From positions 145,413 to 209,412 of the forward strand of contig NZ_WSSB01000006.1 in NCBI RefSeq assembly GCF_009831765.1: a stretch of 64,000 nucleotides of DNA, read 5' to 3'. Positions 1 to 9,396 of this stretch are shown piece after piece. The DNA is from Craterilacuibacter sinensis. Its GTDB lineage: Bacteria; Pseudomonadota; Gammaproteobacteria; Burkholderiales; Chromobacteriaceae. Every line of letters starts with the position of its first letter. The stretch's first letter is position 1. The position numbers and the translations under genes are program-made. The notes below the pieces were generated by a model that searched no databases, was not told the DNA's origin, and saw only the letters and a list, made by a program, of their open reading frames with translations.

Positions 1-25
1 GCATGTCTGCCAGCCTTGTGTCGCT

Positions 26-676
26 TTATAGATGCTTGAGCAGGTCCAGCGGGTGGTCGATGGCAATATCGGCCGCCCATTCCTCGGGCTTGTCGCTGTC
101 GGCGATATAGCCCCAGTTGGCCAGCACTGTTTTCATGCCGACCACGCGGCCGGCCTGGATGTCGCGTTCGGCATCGCCCACATACAGGCAGTGTGCCGGC
201 TGGATGCCGATGTGGCTGGCGGCGTGCAGCATGGGCTTGGGGTCGGGCTTGGCCACGCCGACGGTGTCGCCGCTGACCACGACCGCCGGCGCGAGCACAA
301 AGGGCAGGGCGGGGACGAGGCGGTCGGTGAAGCGCATCGGCTTGTTGGTGATGATGCCCCAGGTCAGGCCGCGTGCAGCCAGTGCCGCAATCATGTCGTT
401 GACGCCGTCAAACAGACAGGTCTCGTTGGCAAAGCCGTGTTCGTACTGTTCGAGAAAACGCAGGCGGTACTCTTCGAAACGCGGGTGTTCTTGTGTGATG
501 CCAAAGCCCAGACTGACCAGTCCGCGCGCGCCGTGGCTGGCGATCGGACGAATGGCGGCATAGGGCTGGGCGGGCAGGCCTTCTTCCGCCAGCAGGCGGT
601 TAAGTGCACCGCCAAGGTCGCGGGCGGTATCGGCAAGGGTGCCGTCGAGGTCGAACAAGACTGCCTGAATGGTCAT
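26..676 (-). CDS. gph: Phosphoglycolate phosphatase-like HAD hydrolase
   Basis: A 216-residue HAD-superfamily phosphatase, most like phosphoglycolate phosphatase, which removes phosphate from 2-phosphoglycolate formed during DNA repair or oxygenase side reactions. Motif I (DLDGT, residues 9-13) carries the nucleophile and acid aspartates. An ITNKP segment near residue 108 is motif II, a KPDP lysine is motif III, and a VGDAERD aspartate cluster is motif IV. A helical cap lies between motifs I and II, as in subfamily IA. The start is placed at the ATG directly before the hydrophobic strand leading into DLDGT; the frame stays open 20 codons further upstream, but that stretch has no family similarity. 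It is followed downstream of ilvA on the same strand. Substrate is inferred; related HAD enzymes such as PGMB-type phosphatases are possible. Confidence 0.8.
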   Translation of the reverse strand: MTIQAVLFDLDGTLADTARDLGGALNRLLAEEGLPAQPYAAIRPIASHGARGLVSLGFGITQEHPRFEEYRLRFLEQYEHGFANETCLFDGVNDMIAALAARGLTWGIITNKPMRFTDRLVPALPFVLAPAVVVSGDTVGVAKPDPKPMLHAASHIGIQPAHCLYVGDAERDIQAGRVVGMKTVLANWGYIADSDKPEEWAADIAIDHPLDLLKHL

Positions 677-751
677 GGTGGGTGTGGCTGCAAGTCGTGG
701 GAAAGATATTGTCCCTGCGATCGGGCGCAGGGACAAGTTAAGGTACGGTTT

Positions 752-2284
752 TTAGCGCAGGGTCTTGCCCAGGAACAGCTTATAGGCCGGGTTGTCGGTT
801 TCTTCGTTGCAGGGATAGCCCAGCGTGTCGATAAAGTGCTGGAAGGCCTCATTATCGGCGGCGGGCACCTGAATGCCGACCAGTACCCGGCCGTAGTCGG
901 CGCCGTGGTTGCGGTAGTGAAATAGCGAGATGTTCCACTCGGTGCGCATGGCGTCGAGGAAGCGCTTGAGTGCGCCCGGGCGCTCGGGGAATTCGAAGCG
1001 CAGTACGCGCTCGTCCTGCAACTGCGGTGCATGGCCGCCGACCAGATGGCGGATGTGCAGCTTGGCCATTTCATTGTCGGTCAGGTCTATGCCTTCCAGG
1101 TCTTCGGTTTTGAGTGCATCGATGATGCGCTCAACATCCTCGCGGCCGCTGATCTGGATGCCGACAAATACATGGGCGAGTTTAGGGTCGGCAAAGCGGT
1201 AGTTGAATTCGGTGATATTGCGCTGGCCGATGATATTGCAGAATTTCTTGAAGCTGCCCGGCGTTTCCGGAATGGAGACGGCGATAATCGCCTCGCGCCG
1301 CTCACCCAGTTCCGAGCGTTCGGAGACGTGGCGTAAACGGTCGAAGTTCATATTGGCGCCGCAATTGATGGCGACAAGGGTCCGCCCCTCGCAATGCTCA
1401 CGCTCGGCATAGGCTTTGGCGCCGGCCACAGCCAGCGCGCCGGCCGGCTCGGTGATGGCGCGCGTGTCCTCGAAGATGTCCTTGATCGCCGCGCAGATGG
1501 CATCGGTGTCGACCAGGATGATTTCGTCCAGCAGTTCGCGACACAGGCGGAAGGTCTCTTCACCCACCAGCTTGACGGCGACGCCGTCGGCAAACAGTCC
1601 GACATCTTTCAGTTCGACCCGGTGCCCGGCCGCGATAGACTGGCGCATGGCGTCCGAGTCGACCGGCTGCACGCCGATCACCTTGATTTCCGGCTTCAGG
1701 CGCTTGATATAACTGGCGACGCCGGCTGCCAGGCCACCGCCTCCGATGGCGACGAAAACCGCATCGATAGGGTCGGGGTGCTGACGCAGGATTTCCATGG
1801 CGATGGTGCCCTGGCCTGCGATTACATCCGGGTCGTCGAAGGGAGGGATATATACCTTGCCGCTGGTGGCAACCAGCTCCATCGCATGCTGGTAGGCATC
1901 GCTATAGGATTCACCAAACAACACCACCTTGCCGCCGCGGCTGAGGACACCGTCTATCTTGACCTGCGGCGTGGTGACCGGCATCACAATGGTGGCTTCG
2001 CATCCTATCTTGCTGGCCGACAAGGCCACCCCTTGGGCGTGATTGCCGGCACTGGCGGTAATCACCCCTTGTTGTCTTTGTTCGGGCGTGAGCTTGGACA
2101 TCTTGTTGTAAGCGCCGCGCAGCTTGAAGGAAAACACCGGCTGCAGGTCTTCGCGCTTGAGCAAAATGGTGTTGCGGGTGCGGCGCGACAGATTGGGAGC
2201 GATATCAAGAGGAGACTCGATCGCCACGTCGTAGACGCGCGAAGTCAGGATGCGTTCAAGGTAGTCGGTCGGAGGGGTGGGCAT
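752..2284 (-). CDS. ilvA: Threonine ammonia-lyase, biosynthetic
   Basis: Threonine deaminase converts L-threonine to 2-oxobutanoate and ammonia, the committing step of isoleucine synthesis. The 510-residue length matches the long, allosteric biosynthetic form. The PLP lysine lies in SFKLRGAYN (Lys54), the phosphate-binding glycine loop is GGGG at 181-184, and an SAGNHAQG motif near 78-85 contacts substrate. Residues about 330-500 form two ACT-like regulatory domains, the site of isoleucine inhibition and valine activation in the family. An AAAGGACG ribosome site precedes the ATG. It diverges from dacA across 177 bp and is followed by gph. Catabolic TdcB is shorter and lacks the tandem C-terminal domains, so that alternative is unlikely. 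Confidence 0.95.
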   Translation of the reverse strand: MPTPPTDYLERILTSRVYDVAIESPLDIAPNLSRRTRNTILLKREDLQPVFSFKLRGAYNKMSKLTPEQRQQGVITASAGNHAQGVALSASKIGCEATIVMPVTTPQVKIDGVLSRGGKVVLFGESYSDAYQHAMELVATSGKVYIPPFDDPDVIAGQGTIAMEILRQHPDPIDAVFVAIGGGGLAAGVASYIKRLKPEIKVIGVQPVDSDAMRQSIAAGHRVELKDVGLFADGVAVKLVGEETFRLCRELLDEIILVDTDAICAAIKDIFEDTRAITEPAGALAVAGAKAYAEREHCEGRTLVAINCGANMNFDRLRHVSERSELGERREAIIAVSIPETPGSFKKFCNIIGQRNITEFNYRFADPKLAHVFVGIQISGREDVERIIDALKTEDLEGIDLTDNEMAKLHIRHLVGGHAPQLQDERVLRFEFPERPGALKRFLDAMRTEWNISLFHYRNHGADYGRVLVGIQVPAADNEAFQHFIDTLGYPCNEETDNPAYKLFLGKTLR

Positions 2285-2399
2285 GCGCTATTCGTCCTTT
2301 GATGCATATGTCTTGTCCGTTCAGGCTATCAGGAAATGGCGGAGGGGGGAACGGCTTGTCGCGGCTGTTTTCCGCTGCCGCGTGTGCAGCGCAGGCGTG

Positions 2400-2405
2400 T
2401 ATAAT
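2400..2405 (+). promoter_or_regulatory. Candidate -10 box upstream of dacA
   Basis: A perfect TATAAT lies 56 bp before the dacA start in the divergent ilvA-dacA gap. No good TTGACA-like -35 is visible at 16-18 bp, so the promoter call rests on the -10 hexamer and its position only. The rest of the 177-bp gap shows no other recognisable element. Confidence 0.35.
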
Positions 2406-2461
2406 CGCCCGCTGATTCTATGCGGACCTATTGCGTCTGCCCTTATGCCTGAAACTAAACG

Positions 2462-3598
2462 ATGAAAAAACTGACGTCCCTGATTGTTGCCGCCGCCTTT
2501 TCGCTGCCGGTGATTGCCAATACCGTATTCGTGCCGCCAGTGCCCGCCATTGCCGGCAAGGCCTATTATCTGACCGATTTCCATAGTGGCGAGACGATTG
2601 CCTCGCTGAATCCGGATCAGCGTATCGAGCCTGCTTCCCTGACCAAGCTGATGACGGCCTATCTGACCTTCAAGGCTCTGAAGGAAAAGCGCCTGACGCT
2701 TGACCAGACCTTGACTGTGTCGCAGCAGGGCTGGAAAACCGAAGGCTCGCGCATGTTCCTCGACCCGAAAGTGCCCGCCAAGGTCGATGACCTGATCAAG
2801 GGCATGATCGTGCAGTCGGGTAATGATGCCTGCGTGACGCTGTCCGAAGCGATAGCAGGCAGCGAAGAAGTTTTTGCCCAACTGATGACGGCCGAAGCCA
2901 AGCGCCTGGGCATGAAGGACACCAATTTCCAGAATTCGACCGGTCTGCCGGGCGATGCGCACTACACCACGGCGCATGACTTGGGGGTTCTGGCGACGTC
3001 CATCATTCGTGACTTCCCGCAGTTCTATCAGATCTATTCGATGAAGTCGTTTACCTATAACGGCATCACCCAGCCCAACCGCAACCTGCTGCTGTATCGC
3101 GACCCGAACGTAGACGGCATGAAAACCGGCTTTACCAATTCGGCAGGCTACAACCTGATCGCATCCAGCCATCGCGACGGCCGTCGTGTCGTGTCTGTCG
3201 TGGTGGGCACCGCCAGTCCGGAAGCGCGCGCGGTGGAAAGCTCTAAGCTGCTGAACTACGGCTTGCAGTTCTTTGAAACGCCCAAACTGTATGAAGCCGA
3301 TAAGGCCGTATCCGAGGTCAGTGTTTACAAGGGTGAAGACAGTAAATTGGCCATCGGTTTCAACCATAACGTCTATGCCACCGTAGCCAAGGGGCAGACC
3401 AGCAAACTCAAGGCTGACCTGACCACCATGCAGCCAGTGATTGCACCGATCAAAAAAGGGCAGACAGTCGGCAAGCTGGTGGTGTCGCTGGATGGCAAGG
3501 TTGTGCATGAAGAGCCGGTTGTTGCCCTGAAAGACGTGGCCGAAGGCGGTTTCTTCAGCCGGCTGTGGGACAGCATCAAGCTGATGCTGGGCTGGTAA
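2462..3598 (+). CDS. dacA: D-alanyl-D-alanine carboxypeptidase (PBP5/6 type)
   Basis: A low-molecular-mass penicillin-binding protein of 378 residues that trims the terminal D-Ala from peptidoglycan pentapeptides in the periplasm. A typical signal peptide (MKKLTS plus hydrophobic core) ends near residue 20. The three serine-peptidase motifs are in order: SxxK (Ser59-Lys62), SGN (119-121) and KTG (221-223). The C-terminal region after about 260 matches the beta-rich PBP5 domain, and the last 18 residues form an amphipathic helix suited to membrane anchoring. It heads the dacA-ybeD-lipB-lipA order known from many proteobacteria. The symbol could equally be dacC; paralogues cannot be told apart from this sequence alone. 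Confidence 0.93.
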   Translation: MKKLTSLIVAAAFSLPVIANTVFVPPVPAIAGKAYYLTDFHSGETIASLNPDQRIEPASLTKLMTAYLTFKALKEKRLTLDQTLTVSQQGWKTEGSRMFLDPKVPAKVDDLIKGMIVQSGNDACVTLSEAIAGSEEVFAQLMTAEAKRLGMKDTNFQNSTGLPGDAHYTTAHDLGVLATSIIRDFPQFYQIYSMKSFTYNGITQPNRNLLLYRDPNVDGMKTGFTNSAGYNLIASSHRDGRRVVSVVVGTASPEARAVESSKLLNYGLQFFETPKLYEADKAVSEVSVYKGEDSKLAIGFNHNVYATVAKGQTSKLKADLTTMQPVIAPIKKGQTVGKLVVSLDGKVVHEEPVVALKDVAEGGFFSRLWDSIKLMLGW

Positions 3599-3600
3599 AC

Positions 3601-3622
3601 GGCGGGCAGGGTCTTGCCCGCC
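3601..3622 (+). promoter_or_regulatory. Intergenic hairpin between dacA and ybeD
   Basis: GGCGGGCA (3601-3608) pairs perfectly with TGCCCGCC (3615-3622) around a six-base loop, starting just after the dacA stop codon. No U tract follows, so it is not a canonical intrinsic terminator. It may protect the dacA mRNA end or reduce read-through into ybeD-lipB. Confidence 0.4.
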
Positions 3623-3666
3623 TGAGCGAGGCCGGCCTTGCCGCCGTAAAAATGGAAGGAAAGAGC

Positions 3667-3933
3667 ATGAGCGAGCAAAAAGATGTATTCGAATTCCCTT
3701 GCCGTTTTCCGGTCAAGGTCATGGGCGAGCGCCATGAAGAACTGACTGCAACCGTGATTGAAGTGGTGCGGGTGCATGCGCCGGATCTGGATGAAGTGGA
3801 TGTGGTGGTGCGCGAAAGCAGTAGTGGCAAGTATCTGTCGCTGACTGTGACGGTGAATGCGCATAGCCGCGCCCAGCTGGATCAGATCTATCTGGCGCTG
3901 ACTAGTCACGCCATGGTCAAGATTGTTCTGTGA
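3667..3933 (+). CDS. ybeD: DUF493 / YbeD family protein
   Basis: A small 88-residue protein of the YbeD (DUF493) family, an ACT-like alpha/beta fold of uncertain role that is conserved beside lipB. The start ATG has a strong GGAAGGA ribosome site; an open stretch 34 codons longer overlaps the dacA end and has no such signal. The sequence shows the family pattern [11 protein letters not shown] near the N terminus and a [11 protein letters not shown] central segment. Its stop overlaps the GTG start of lipB by three bases, so translation is probably coupled. Regulation of lipoate attachment is often suggested from this neighbourhood but is not proven. Confidence 0.88.
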   Translation: MSEQKDVFEFPCRFPVKVMGERHEELTATVIEVVRVHAPDLDEVDVVVRESSSGKYLSLTVTVNAHSRAQLDQIYLALTSHAMVKIVL

Positions 3934-4565
3934 GCATGGAACGCCTTGTCAAGCAGCTGGGGCTGGCCGATTACGAACCGGTCTGGCGCAATATGCAGGC
4001 TTTTACCGATGCGCGCACGGCTGACACGGCCGATGAGCTGTGGGTGGTCGAGCATCCGCCGGTATATACGCTGGGTCTGGCCGGCAAGCCTGAACACTTG
4101 CTGTGCCAGACCGATATCCCGCTGGTACGCACCGATCGCGGCGGGCAGGTGACCTATCACGGCCCCGGCCAGCTGGTTGTCTATCTGCTGATTGATTTCA
4201 AGCGTCTGGGCCTAGGGGTGCGCGAACTGGTGCGGCGCATTGAAAACGCCATTATCGCCATGCTGGCCGAGTGCGGCATCGAGGCCGCCGGGGATGTGAA
4301 TGCGCCGGGTGTCTATGTGCAAGGTGAAAAAATCGCCTCGCTCGGGCTGCGCATCCGCAACGGTGCGGTCTATCACGGCCTGTCACTCAATGTAGACATG
4401 GATCTGGCACCGTTTAACTGGATCAATCCTTGTGGTTATCAAGGCTTGAAAGTGACCCGGCTCAAAGACTTGGGTGTGCCGCTAACGGTGGCCGAAGCGG
4501 CCGCGCACTTATTGCCGCATCTGGCCCGCGAACTGGACATCCAGGCGCAGAGCCAGCCAGCGTAA
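3930..4565 (+). CDS. lipB: Octanoyl-[acyl-carrier-protein]-protein N-octanoyltransferase
   Basis: LipB transfers octanoyl groups from ACP to the lipoyl domains of 2-oxoacid dehydrogenases and the glycine cleavage H protein. The 211-residue protein contains the family signature [12 protein letters not shown] (residues 70-81). The catalytic pair is visible as Lys134 (GEKIASLG) and Cys168 (NPCGYQGLK). Translation probably starts at GTG 3930, whose last two bases begin the ybeD stop codon; an in-frame ATG at 3936 is an alternative. lipA follows 69 bp downstream, giving the two-step endogenous lipoate pathway in one transcription unit. Confidence 0.95.
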   Translation: MSMERLVKQLGLADYEPVWRNMQAFTDARTADTADELWVVEHPPVYTLGLAGKPEHLLCQTDIPLVRTDRGGQVTYHGPGQLVVYLLIDFKRLGLGVRELVRRIENAIIAMLAECGIEAAGDVNAPGVYVQGEKIASLGLRIRNGAVYHGLSLNVDMDLAPFNWINPCGYQGLKVTRLKDLGVPLTVAEAAAHLLPHLARELDIQAQSQPA

Positions 4566-4634
4566 GCAAATGTCAGAACCGCAACAATACAAGACTGGCA
4601 CCGTCAAGGTGCAGAAAAACGGCAAGGAGTCCGC

Positions 4635-5582
4635 ATGAAGCTGGAAAACGACGCAGGCGTCAAACATAAAGGTGCGGCCAAGACCGCGCGTATCCCGATC
4701 AAGGTGGTGCCGCTGGATGAAAAGCTGAAAAAGCCGGAGTGGATCCGTGCAAAGCTGCCATCGGGGCAGCGCTTTGGCGAGATCAAGGACATTCTGCGCG
4801 CGCAGAAGCTGCATACCGTGTGTGAAGAAGCAACCTGCCCGAATATCGGCGAGTGCTTCAGCAAAGGTACGGCGACCTTTATGATCATGGGCGACATCTG
4901 CACCCGCCGCTGCCCGTTCTGCGATGTCGGTCATGGCCGGCCCAACCCGCTTGACCCCAACGAGCCGAAACACCTGGCCGAGACCGTGGCCGCGCTGAAG
5001 CTGCGTTATGTGGTGATCACCTCGGTGGATCGCGATGATTTGCGCGACGGCGGGGCGCAGCACTTTGCCGACTGCATCAGCGAGATCCGCAAGCTGTCGC
5101 CGGACACCCAGATCGAAGTGCTGGTGCCGGATTTCCGCGGCCGTCTCGAGATCGCGCTGGATATTCTGGCCGCCACGCCGCCGGACGTCATGAACCACAA
5201 CCTGGAAACCGCGCCGCGTCTGTACAAGCAGGCGCGCCCTGGGGCGGACTATGTACATTCGCTCGAACTGCTCAAGCAGTACAAGGCTTTGCGTCCGGAA
5301 GTGCGTACCAAGTCCGGCATTATGGTCGGTCTGGGTGAAACCGATGAAGAAGTGCGCGCGGTGATGGCCGATATGCGCCGCTACGATATCGATATGTTGA
5401 CTGTAGGCCAGTATCTGCAGCCAACCGATGGCCATTTGCCGGTGCTGCGCTATGTGCACCCCGACCAGTTCAAGGCATTTGAAACCGAGGCTTACGCTAT
5501 GGGCTTCAAGCATGCCGCGGTCGGTGCCATGGTGCGATCCAGCTATCACGCAGACCAGCAGGCGCATCAGGCCGGCGTGTAA
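4635..5582 (+). CDS. lipA: Lipoyl synthase
   Basis: A radical-SAM enzyme that inserts two sulfur atoms into protein-bound octanoyl groups. The 315-residue sequence shows both iron-sulfur sites: the auxiliary cluster cysteines C63, C68 and C74 ([12 protein letters not shown]) and the radical-SAM CX3CX2C cysteines C89, C93 and C96. An AAGGAG site precedes the ATG. It follows lipB in the same orientation and is closed by a strong intrinsic terminator, so it ends the dacA-lipA unit. Length and motifs match the canonical enzyme throughout. Confidence 0.96.
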   Translation: MKLENDAGVKHKGAAKTARIPIKVVPLDEKLKKPEWIRAKLPSGQRFGEIKDILRAQKLHTVCEEATCPNIGECFSKGTATFMIMGDICTRRCPFCDVGHGRPNPLDPNEPKHLAETVAALKLRYVVITSVDRDDLRDGGAQHFADCISEIRKLSPDTQIEVLVPDFRGRLEIALDILAATPPDVMNHNLETAPRLYKQARPGADYVHSLELLKQYKALRPEVRTKSGIMVGLGETDEEVRAVMADMRRYDIDMLTVGQYLQPTDGHLPVLRYVHPDQFKAFETEAYAMGFKHAAVGAMVRSSYHADQQAHQAGV

Positions 5583-5607
5583 AACCCTCGGCATTGCTGT
5601 GCGGGAT

Positions 5608-5638
5608 AAAAGCCGGTCGCCTGAGGTGGCCGGCTTTT
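5608..5638 (+). terminator. Intrinsic terminator after lipA
   Basis: AAAAGCCGG (5608-5616) pairs with CCGGCTTTT (5630-5638), with additional CGCC/GGTG pairing inside the stem. The T run is part of the downstream arm. It lies 26 bp after the lipA stop. Confidence 0.8.
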
Positions 5639-5746
5639 ATCTTGTGGCGTGGCGGAATGTCGTTTGTCCGGCACCGGCTTTTGCGTTAGAGTGCCGGCTC
5701 TTTTATATGCCCCCAGGGCAAATCCCTCGCCATTAAAAAATACCTC

Positions 5747-6322
5747 ATGCATAACACTATTTTCACCACACCCGTGATCCGCACCCTGATGGCCTGGCTG
5801 TCCATTCTGCTGCTTAAACTGAGCGGCTGGAAGATAAACGGCAATTTCCCGGCTATTCCCAAGTACGTGATGATCGCCGCGCCGCACACCAGTAACTGGG
5901 ATTTCCCGCTGACGCTGGCAGTATGCTTTGCCAAGGGGGCGCAGATTTACTGGATGGGCAAGCATTCGCTATTCAAGGGGCCGATGGGGCCGGTGATGCG
6001 CTGGCTGGGCGGGATTCCGGTTAACCGCAATCGCAATAACTCGCTGGTGCAGCAGATCGTCGATGTTTACAAAGAGTCGGACAAACTGGTGGTGATCATC
6101 CCGCCGGAGGGTACGCGCGCCAAGGTGACCGAATGGAAGACCGGCTTTTATCATATTGCCAAGGGTGCTGGTGTGCCGGTGGTGCCGGCCTATCTTGATT
6201 TCAGCCATAAACAGGCCGGGATTATGGAGCCGTTTTATCTGGGTGAGGATCTGGATACGGATATGGCGAAGATCCGCGGCCTGTTTGATGGTATCAGCGG
6301 CAAGCGCCCAGACAGTTTCTAA
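5747..6322 (+). CDS. PlsC-like lysophospholipid acyltransferase
   Basis: A 191-residue protein of the glycerolipid acyltransferase superfamily, which moves acyl chains onto lysophosphatidate or similar acceptors at the inner membrane. The catalytic H(X)4D motif is His47-Asp52 (HTSNWD) and the phosphate-binding motif is EGTR at 121-124 (PPEGTRAK). A hydrophobic N-terminal segment (about residues 10-27) probably associates with the membrane. It is shorter than E. coli PlsC and closer to the compact acyltransferases of unknown acceptor. It stands between two terminators and so is probably a single-gene unit. Confidence 0.82.
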   Translation: MHNTIFTTPVIRTLMAWLSILLLKLSGWKINGNFPAIPKYVMIAAPHTSNWDFPLTLAVCFAKGAQIYWMGKHSLFKGPMGPVMRWLGGIPVNRNRNNSLVQQIVDVYKESDKLVVIIPPEGTRAKVTEWKTGFYHIAKGAGVPVVPAYLDFSHKQAGIMEPFYLGEDLDTDMAKIRGLFDGISGKRPDSF

Positions 6323-6333
6323 GCCTGAAATGG

Positions 6334-6382
6334 CGGGGGCCAGGCGTGCTTCACACAAGAAGCGCACCTGGCCCCCGTTTTT
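6334..6382 (+). terminator. Terminator after the acyltransferase gene
   Basis: A long hairpin pairs CGGGGGCCAGG plus TGCTTC with GAAGC(G)CA plus CCTGGCCCCCG and is followed by TTTTT. It sits 11 bp after the acyltransferase stop and immediately before the end of the convergent HD-domain gene, so it may serve both strands. Confidence 0.8.
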
Positions 6383-6385
6383 GCA

Positions 6386-6988
6386 TCAGTGCGGCGTAAA
6401 CCAGCCCTGCTGCTCGGCCTCTGTCAGCGCATTGGTCAGCCAGTCTGCAGCCAGCGGACAGCCGGCAGCGACCTGGCTGACCGCCTTTTCCTGTACCTGC
6501 TGGCGGCTAACCCCGTTTTCGCGCCAGCTTTGCCCCTGACGGTTAAGGTTAAGCAGGATGGGCATCATCCGGTCCATGGCATGGGCAAAGCGGGCTTCTA
6601 CACTTTGTCCCGCGTCGAATTCCAGCCAGTAATCCAGTAGTTGCTCGGACTGGGCGGCAGGCAGCAAGCCGAAAATGCGTTTGATGGCCTCCAGTTCTGC
6701 CGCCTTGCGTTCCGCCAAGCCTTCTTCGGCATAGAAAATCGTGTCGCCGGTGTCGATTTCGCCAATGTCGTGCACCAGCAGCAGGCGAATCACCCGTTCG
6801 ATGTTGATGCTTTCTGTGGCATGCGGTGCCATCGCCAGTGCCAGCATGGCGACCTGCCAGCTGTGTTCTGCCGAGTTTTCATGGCGTTCCAGCGTCACCG
6901 GCTTGTTTTTTCTTAGCACAGCCTTGAGTTTGTCTATTTCGATAATGAAGGCGACGCGCGCCTGCAGCTCATGGTATGGGGTGTGCAT
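6386..6988 (-). CDS. HD-domain phosphohydrolase (YfbR/HDDC2-like)
   Basis: A 200-residue metal-dependent phosphohydrolase of the HD superfamily. The metal ligands follow the H...HD...D pattern: His36 (RHENSAEHSW), His73-Asp74 (VHDIGEIDTGD) and Asp139 (AMDRM). The N-terminal HENSAEHSW and HDIGEIDTGD phrases are typical of the YfbR/HDDC2 group, which dephosphorylates deoxyribonucleoside 5'-monophosphates; that substrate is inferred. The start codon follows the pepT stop directly with no gap, so the two are probably co-transcribed. Confidence 0.85.
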   Translation of the reverse strand: MHTPYHELQARVAFIIEIDKLKAVLRKNKPVTLERHENSAEHSWQVAMLALAMAPHATESINIERVIRLLLVHDIGEIDTGDTIFYAEEGLAERKAAELEAIKRIFGLLPAAQSEQLLDYWLEFDAGQSVEARFAHAMDRMMPILLNLNRQGQSWRENGVSRQQVQEKAVSQVAAGCPLAADWLTNALTEAEQQGWFTPH

Positions 6989-8239
6989 CTATTCAGGTGC
7001 TTCCTGTGTTATTTGGTGTTCTGCCGTGCGCCGGGCAATAGCTATCAGCACTTCGACAGCCTTGTGCATGGCCTGAATGCTGACACATTCGTGCTTGCCG
7101 TGGAAATTAAAGCCGCCGGTAAAGAGATTAGGGCAGGGCAGGCCCATAAACGACAGGCGCGAGCCATCGGTGCCGCCGCGTATTGCCTTGATCTTGGGTT
7201 TGATGCCGGCGTCGCGCATGGCTGCGCGGGCAATATCGACAATATGCGGATGCGGCTCTATCTTGCGGCGCATATTGAAATAGCTGTCGTTTACCATCAG
7301 TGACAGGCGCGGCTGATCCAGCTCGCGATTAAAGGCCGCCACCCGCTCGGCAAGGAAGGCTTTGCGCCGGGCAAAGCCCTCGTCGACAAAATCGCGTACC
7401 AGATAGTGCAGCTCGGCGGCTTCGACATTGCCAGCCATATGATGCAGATGGAAAAACCCTTCAAGTCCTTGTGTCTCCTCCGGAGTCTCATGCTGCGGCA
7501 TGCCGCTATGGAACACGCTGGCCAGCGTCAGCGCATTGACTAGCGTGCCATAGGCCGTACCCGGGTGGACATTGTTGCCCTGTATTTTGATGCAGGCCGA
7601 GGCGGCATTGAAGTTTTCGTATTCCAGCTCACCCATCTCGCCGCCATCCACGGTATAGGCCCACTGTGCCGGAAAACGCGCAAGCGGAAACAGGTCGGCT
7701 CCACGGCCGATTTCCTCGTCCGGGGTAAACGCCAGCCAGATATCGCCATGCATGATGTCGGGCGTAGCGAGCAAGGTTTCCACGGCAGTGACAATTTCGG
7801 CGATGCCGGCCTTGTCGTCGGCACCGAGCAAGGTGCGGCCATCGGTGGTAATCAGGTCATGGCCACGACAGCTGCGCAGCGCCGGAAACGCCTTGAGCGA
7901 AATGCGCTCGCCGCTGTCGCCAAGGGCGATGTCCTTGCCCTTCCATGCCGGGACGAACTGCGGCTGCAGTGGCTGGGCGGCAAAATCGGGCGAGGTATCC
8001 AGATGGGCAATCCAGCCGATGGCCGGCGCGTTGCAGCCTGGGCTGGCCGGCAAACAGGCGGTCAGGTAGCCGTTTTCATCCAGCGTCACATCCGACAAGC
8101 CTAGCGTGCGCAGTTCAGCGGCCAGCTCTTGTGCCAAGATGCGCTGCCCGGTTGTGCTGGGGCAGCTTGGGCTGGCCGGGTCGGAGCGGGTGTCGATGCG
8201 GGCGTAACGCAAGAAGCGTTGAGTGAGCGGGCTTTGCAT
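6989..8239 (-). CDS. pepT: Peptidase T (tripeptidase)
   Basis: A zinc tripeptidase of family M20B, 416 residues, releasing N-terminal residues from tripeptides in the cytoplasm. The first metal-site His79 and Asp81 lie in AHLDT, the bridging aspartate in LGADDKAG (141-142), and the catalytic and metal glutamates in PDEEIG (175-176). A dimerisation insert follows, and the C-terminal FNFHGKHECVS contains the last histidine ligand. Length fits PepT rather than the shorter ArgE/DapE relatives. The downstream HD phosphohydrolase gene abuts the stop codon. Confidence 0.93.
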   Translation of the reverse strand: MQSPLTQRFLRYARIDTRSDPASPSCPSTTGQRILAQELAAELRTLGLSDVTLDENGYLTACLPASPGCNAPAIGWIAHLDTSPDFAAQPLQPQFVPAWKGKDIALGDSGERISLKAFPALRSCRGHDLITTDGRTLLGADDKAGIAEIVTAVETLLATPDIMHGDIWLAFTPDEEIGRGADLFPLARFPAQWAYTVDGGEMGELEYENFNAASACIKIQGNNVHPGTAYGTLVNALTLASVFHSGMPQHETPEETQGLEGFFHLHHMAGNVEAAELHYLVRDFVDEGFARRKAFLAERVAAFNRELDQPRLSLMVNDSYFNMRRKIEPHPHIVDIARAAMRDAGIKPKIKAIRGGTDGSRLSFMGLPCPNLFTGGFNFHGKHECVSIQAMHKAVEVLIAIARRTAEHQITQEAPE

Positions 8240-8334
8240 GGTGAGGTCTCATTCAAGCGTAGTCTGCTCACTATGCGCCGCACCGCATGTAATTTCCTTG
8301 CTTTAGCACAGACACTTTCAAAAAAGCGCCGCTT

Positions 8335-9279
8335 TCAGGGCAGTTTGGCGATGGCTTGTGCCATGCGCCCGAACATCGCGTCGGCATCTACTTCGGTCAG
8401 ATAAAGCGCGTTGCTTGAGCGGCCTGTCGTGCCCCACCAGTCAACTGCACAATGGCCCTGTGTTAGCGGGCTATCCGTTTCGACTTCGATATTGACCTCG
8501 CGCCCGCTAAACAAGCCGGGTGCGAGCAGCCAGGCGATGGCGCACGGGTCGTGTAGCGGCGCACCCATCTGGCCGTATTTCTGCACATCATGGCGCTCGA
8601 AGCTGGTCAGCAGCGACGCAGCCAGCGGGCCGCAATAGTTGGATAGCGACGACAGGGCGGCAACGCGTGACGCCGAGGTGCAGGCTTTGTGGGTCACATC
8701 CAGCGGCAGCATCACCAGCGGGATGCCGGCATGCAGCACCTGCTGCGCCGAGTGCGGGTCGACATAGAAATTGAATTCGGCCGAGGGGGTGACGTTGCCG
8801 CCTTCGAAATAGGCACCGCCCATCAGTACGATCTGCTTGATGCGCGCAGCAATGTCCGGTGCCTTCAATAGCGCCAGCGCAATATTGGTCAGCGGGCCGA
8901 CCGGGCATAGCGTCACCGTGCCGGCAGGTTCGCGCCGCAAAGTGTCGATAATGAAGTCGACCGCATGCGCTTCTTGCAAGGGCATGGCTGGCTCGTGCAT
9001 GGGGGCGCCTTCCATGCCGGTCTTGCCGTGCACACGCTCGGCCGTGACCAGATGGCGTATCAGCGGGCGCTCAGCACCGGCGTAGACTTTGATATCGCTG
9101 CGACCGGCCCATTCGCACACCATGCGCGCGTTGCGGCTGACGGCTTCTATGCCGACATTGCCGGCCACGCAGGTGATGCCCAGCAAGTCGATCTCGTCAC
9201 GTGCTCCCAGAAGAAAGAGCAGGGCGATGGCATCGTCCAGCCCGGGGTCGGTATCAAAAATGACCGGTAGTTTGTGCAT
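8335..9279 (-). CDS. Nucleoside hydrolase (IunH family)
   Basis: A 314-residue nucleoside N-ribohydrolase that cleaves the N-glycosidic bond of nucleosides to base plus ribose. The calcium-binding signature DTDPGLDD is at residues 9-16, a GPLTNIALAL segment lies mid-protein, and the HDPCAIAW histidine/aspartate pair near residue 245 completes the active site. An AAAGGACA ribosome site precedes the ATG. It diverges from dbpA. Purine or pyrimidine preference cannot be assigned from the visible residues. Confidence 0.92.
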   Translation of the reverse strand: MHKLPVIFDTDPGLDDAIALLFLLGARDEIDLLGITCVAGNVGIEAVSRNARMVCEWAGRSDIKVYAGAERPLIRHLVTAERVHGKTGMEGAPMHEPAMPLQEAHAVDFIIDTLRREPAGTVTLCPVGPLTNIALALLKAPDIAARIKQIVLMGGAYFEGGNVTPSAEFNFYVDPHSAQQVLHAGIPLVMLPLDVTHKACTSASRVAALSSLSNYCGPLAASLLTSFERHDVQKYGQMGAPLHDPCAIAWLLAPGLFSGREVNIEVETDSPLTQGHCAVDWWGTTGRSSNALYLTEVDADAMFGRMAQAIAKLP

Positions 9280-9396
9280 GGTGTGTCCTTTGGCGCTATG
9301 AAATGATGCCGAGTAATGCCAATGTATCGTTACCGTTTTTAACTTGATTTGATTTGACTATGGTAGCTTTGCATTTGCCCGTCAACGGACATGCAA

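Noticed and set aside
2321..3508. Minus-strand open frame of 395 codons opposite dacA
   Set aside because: Antisense to a gene with all three penicillin-binding protein motifs; no independent support.
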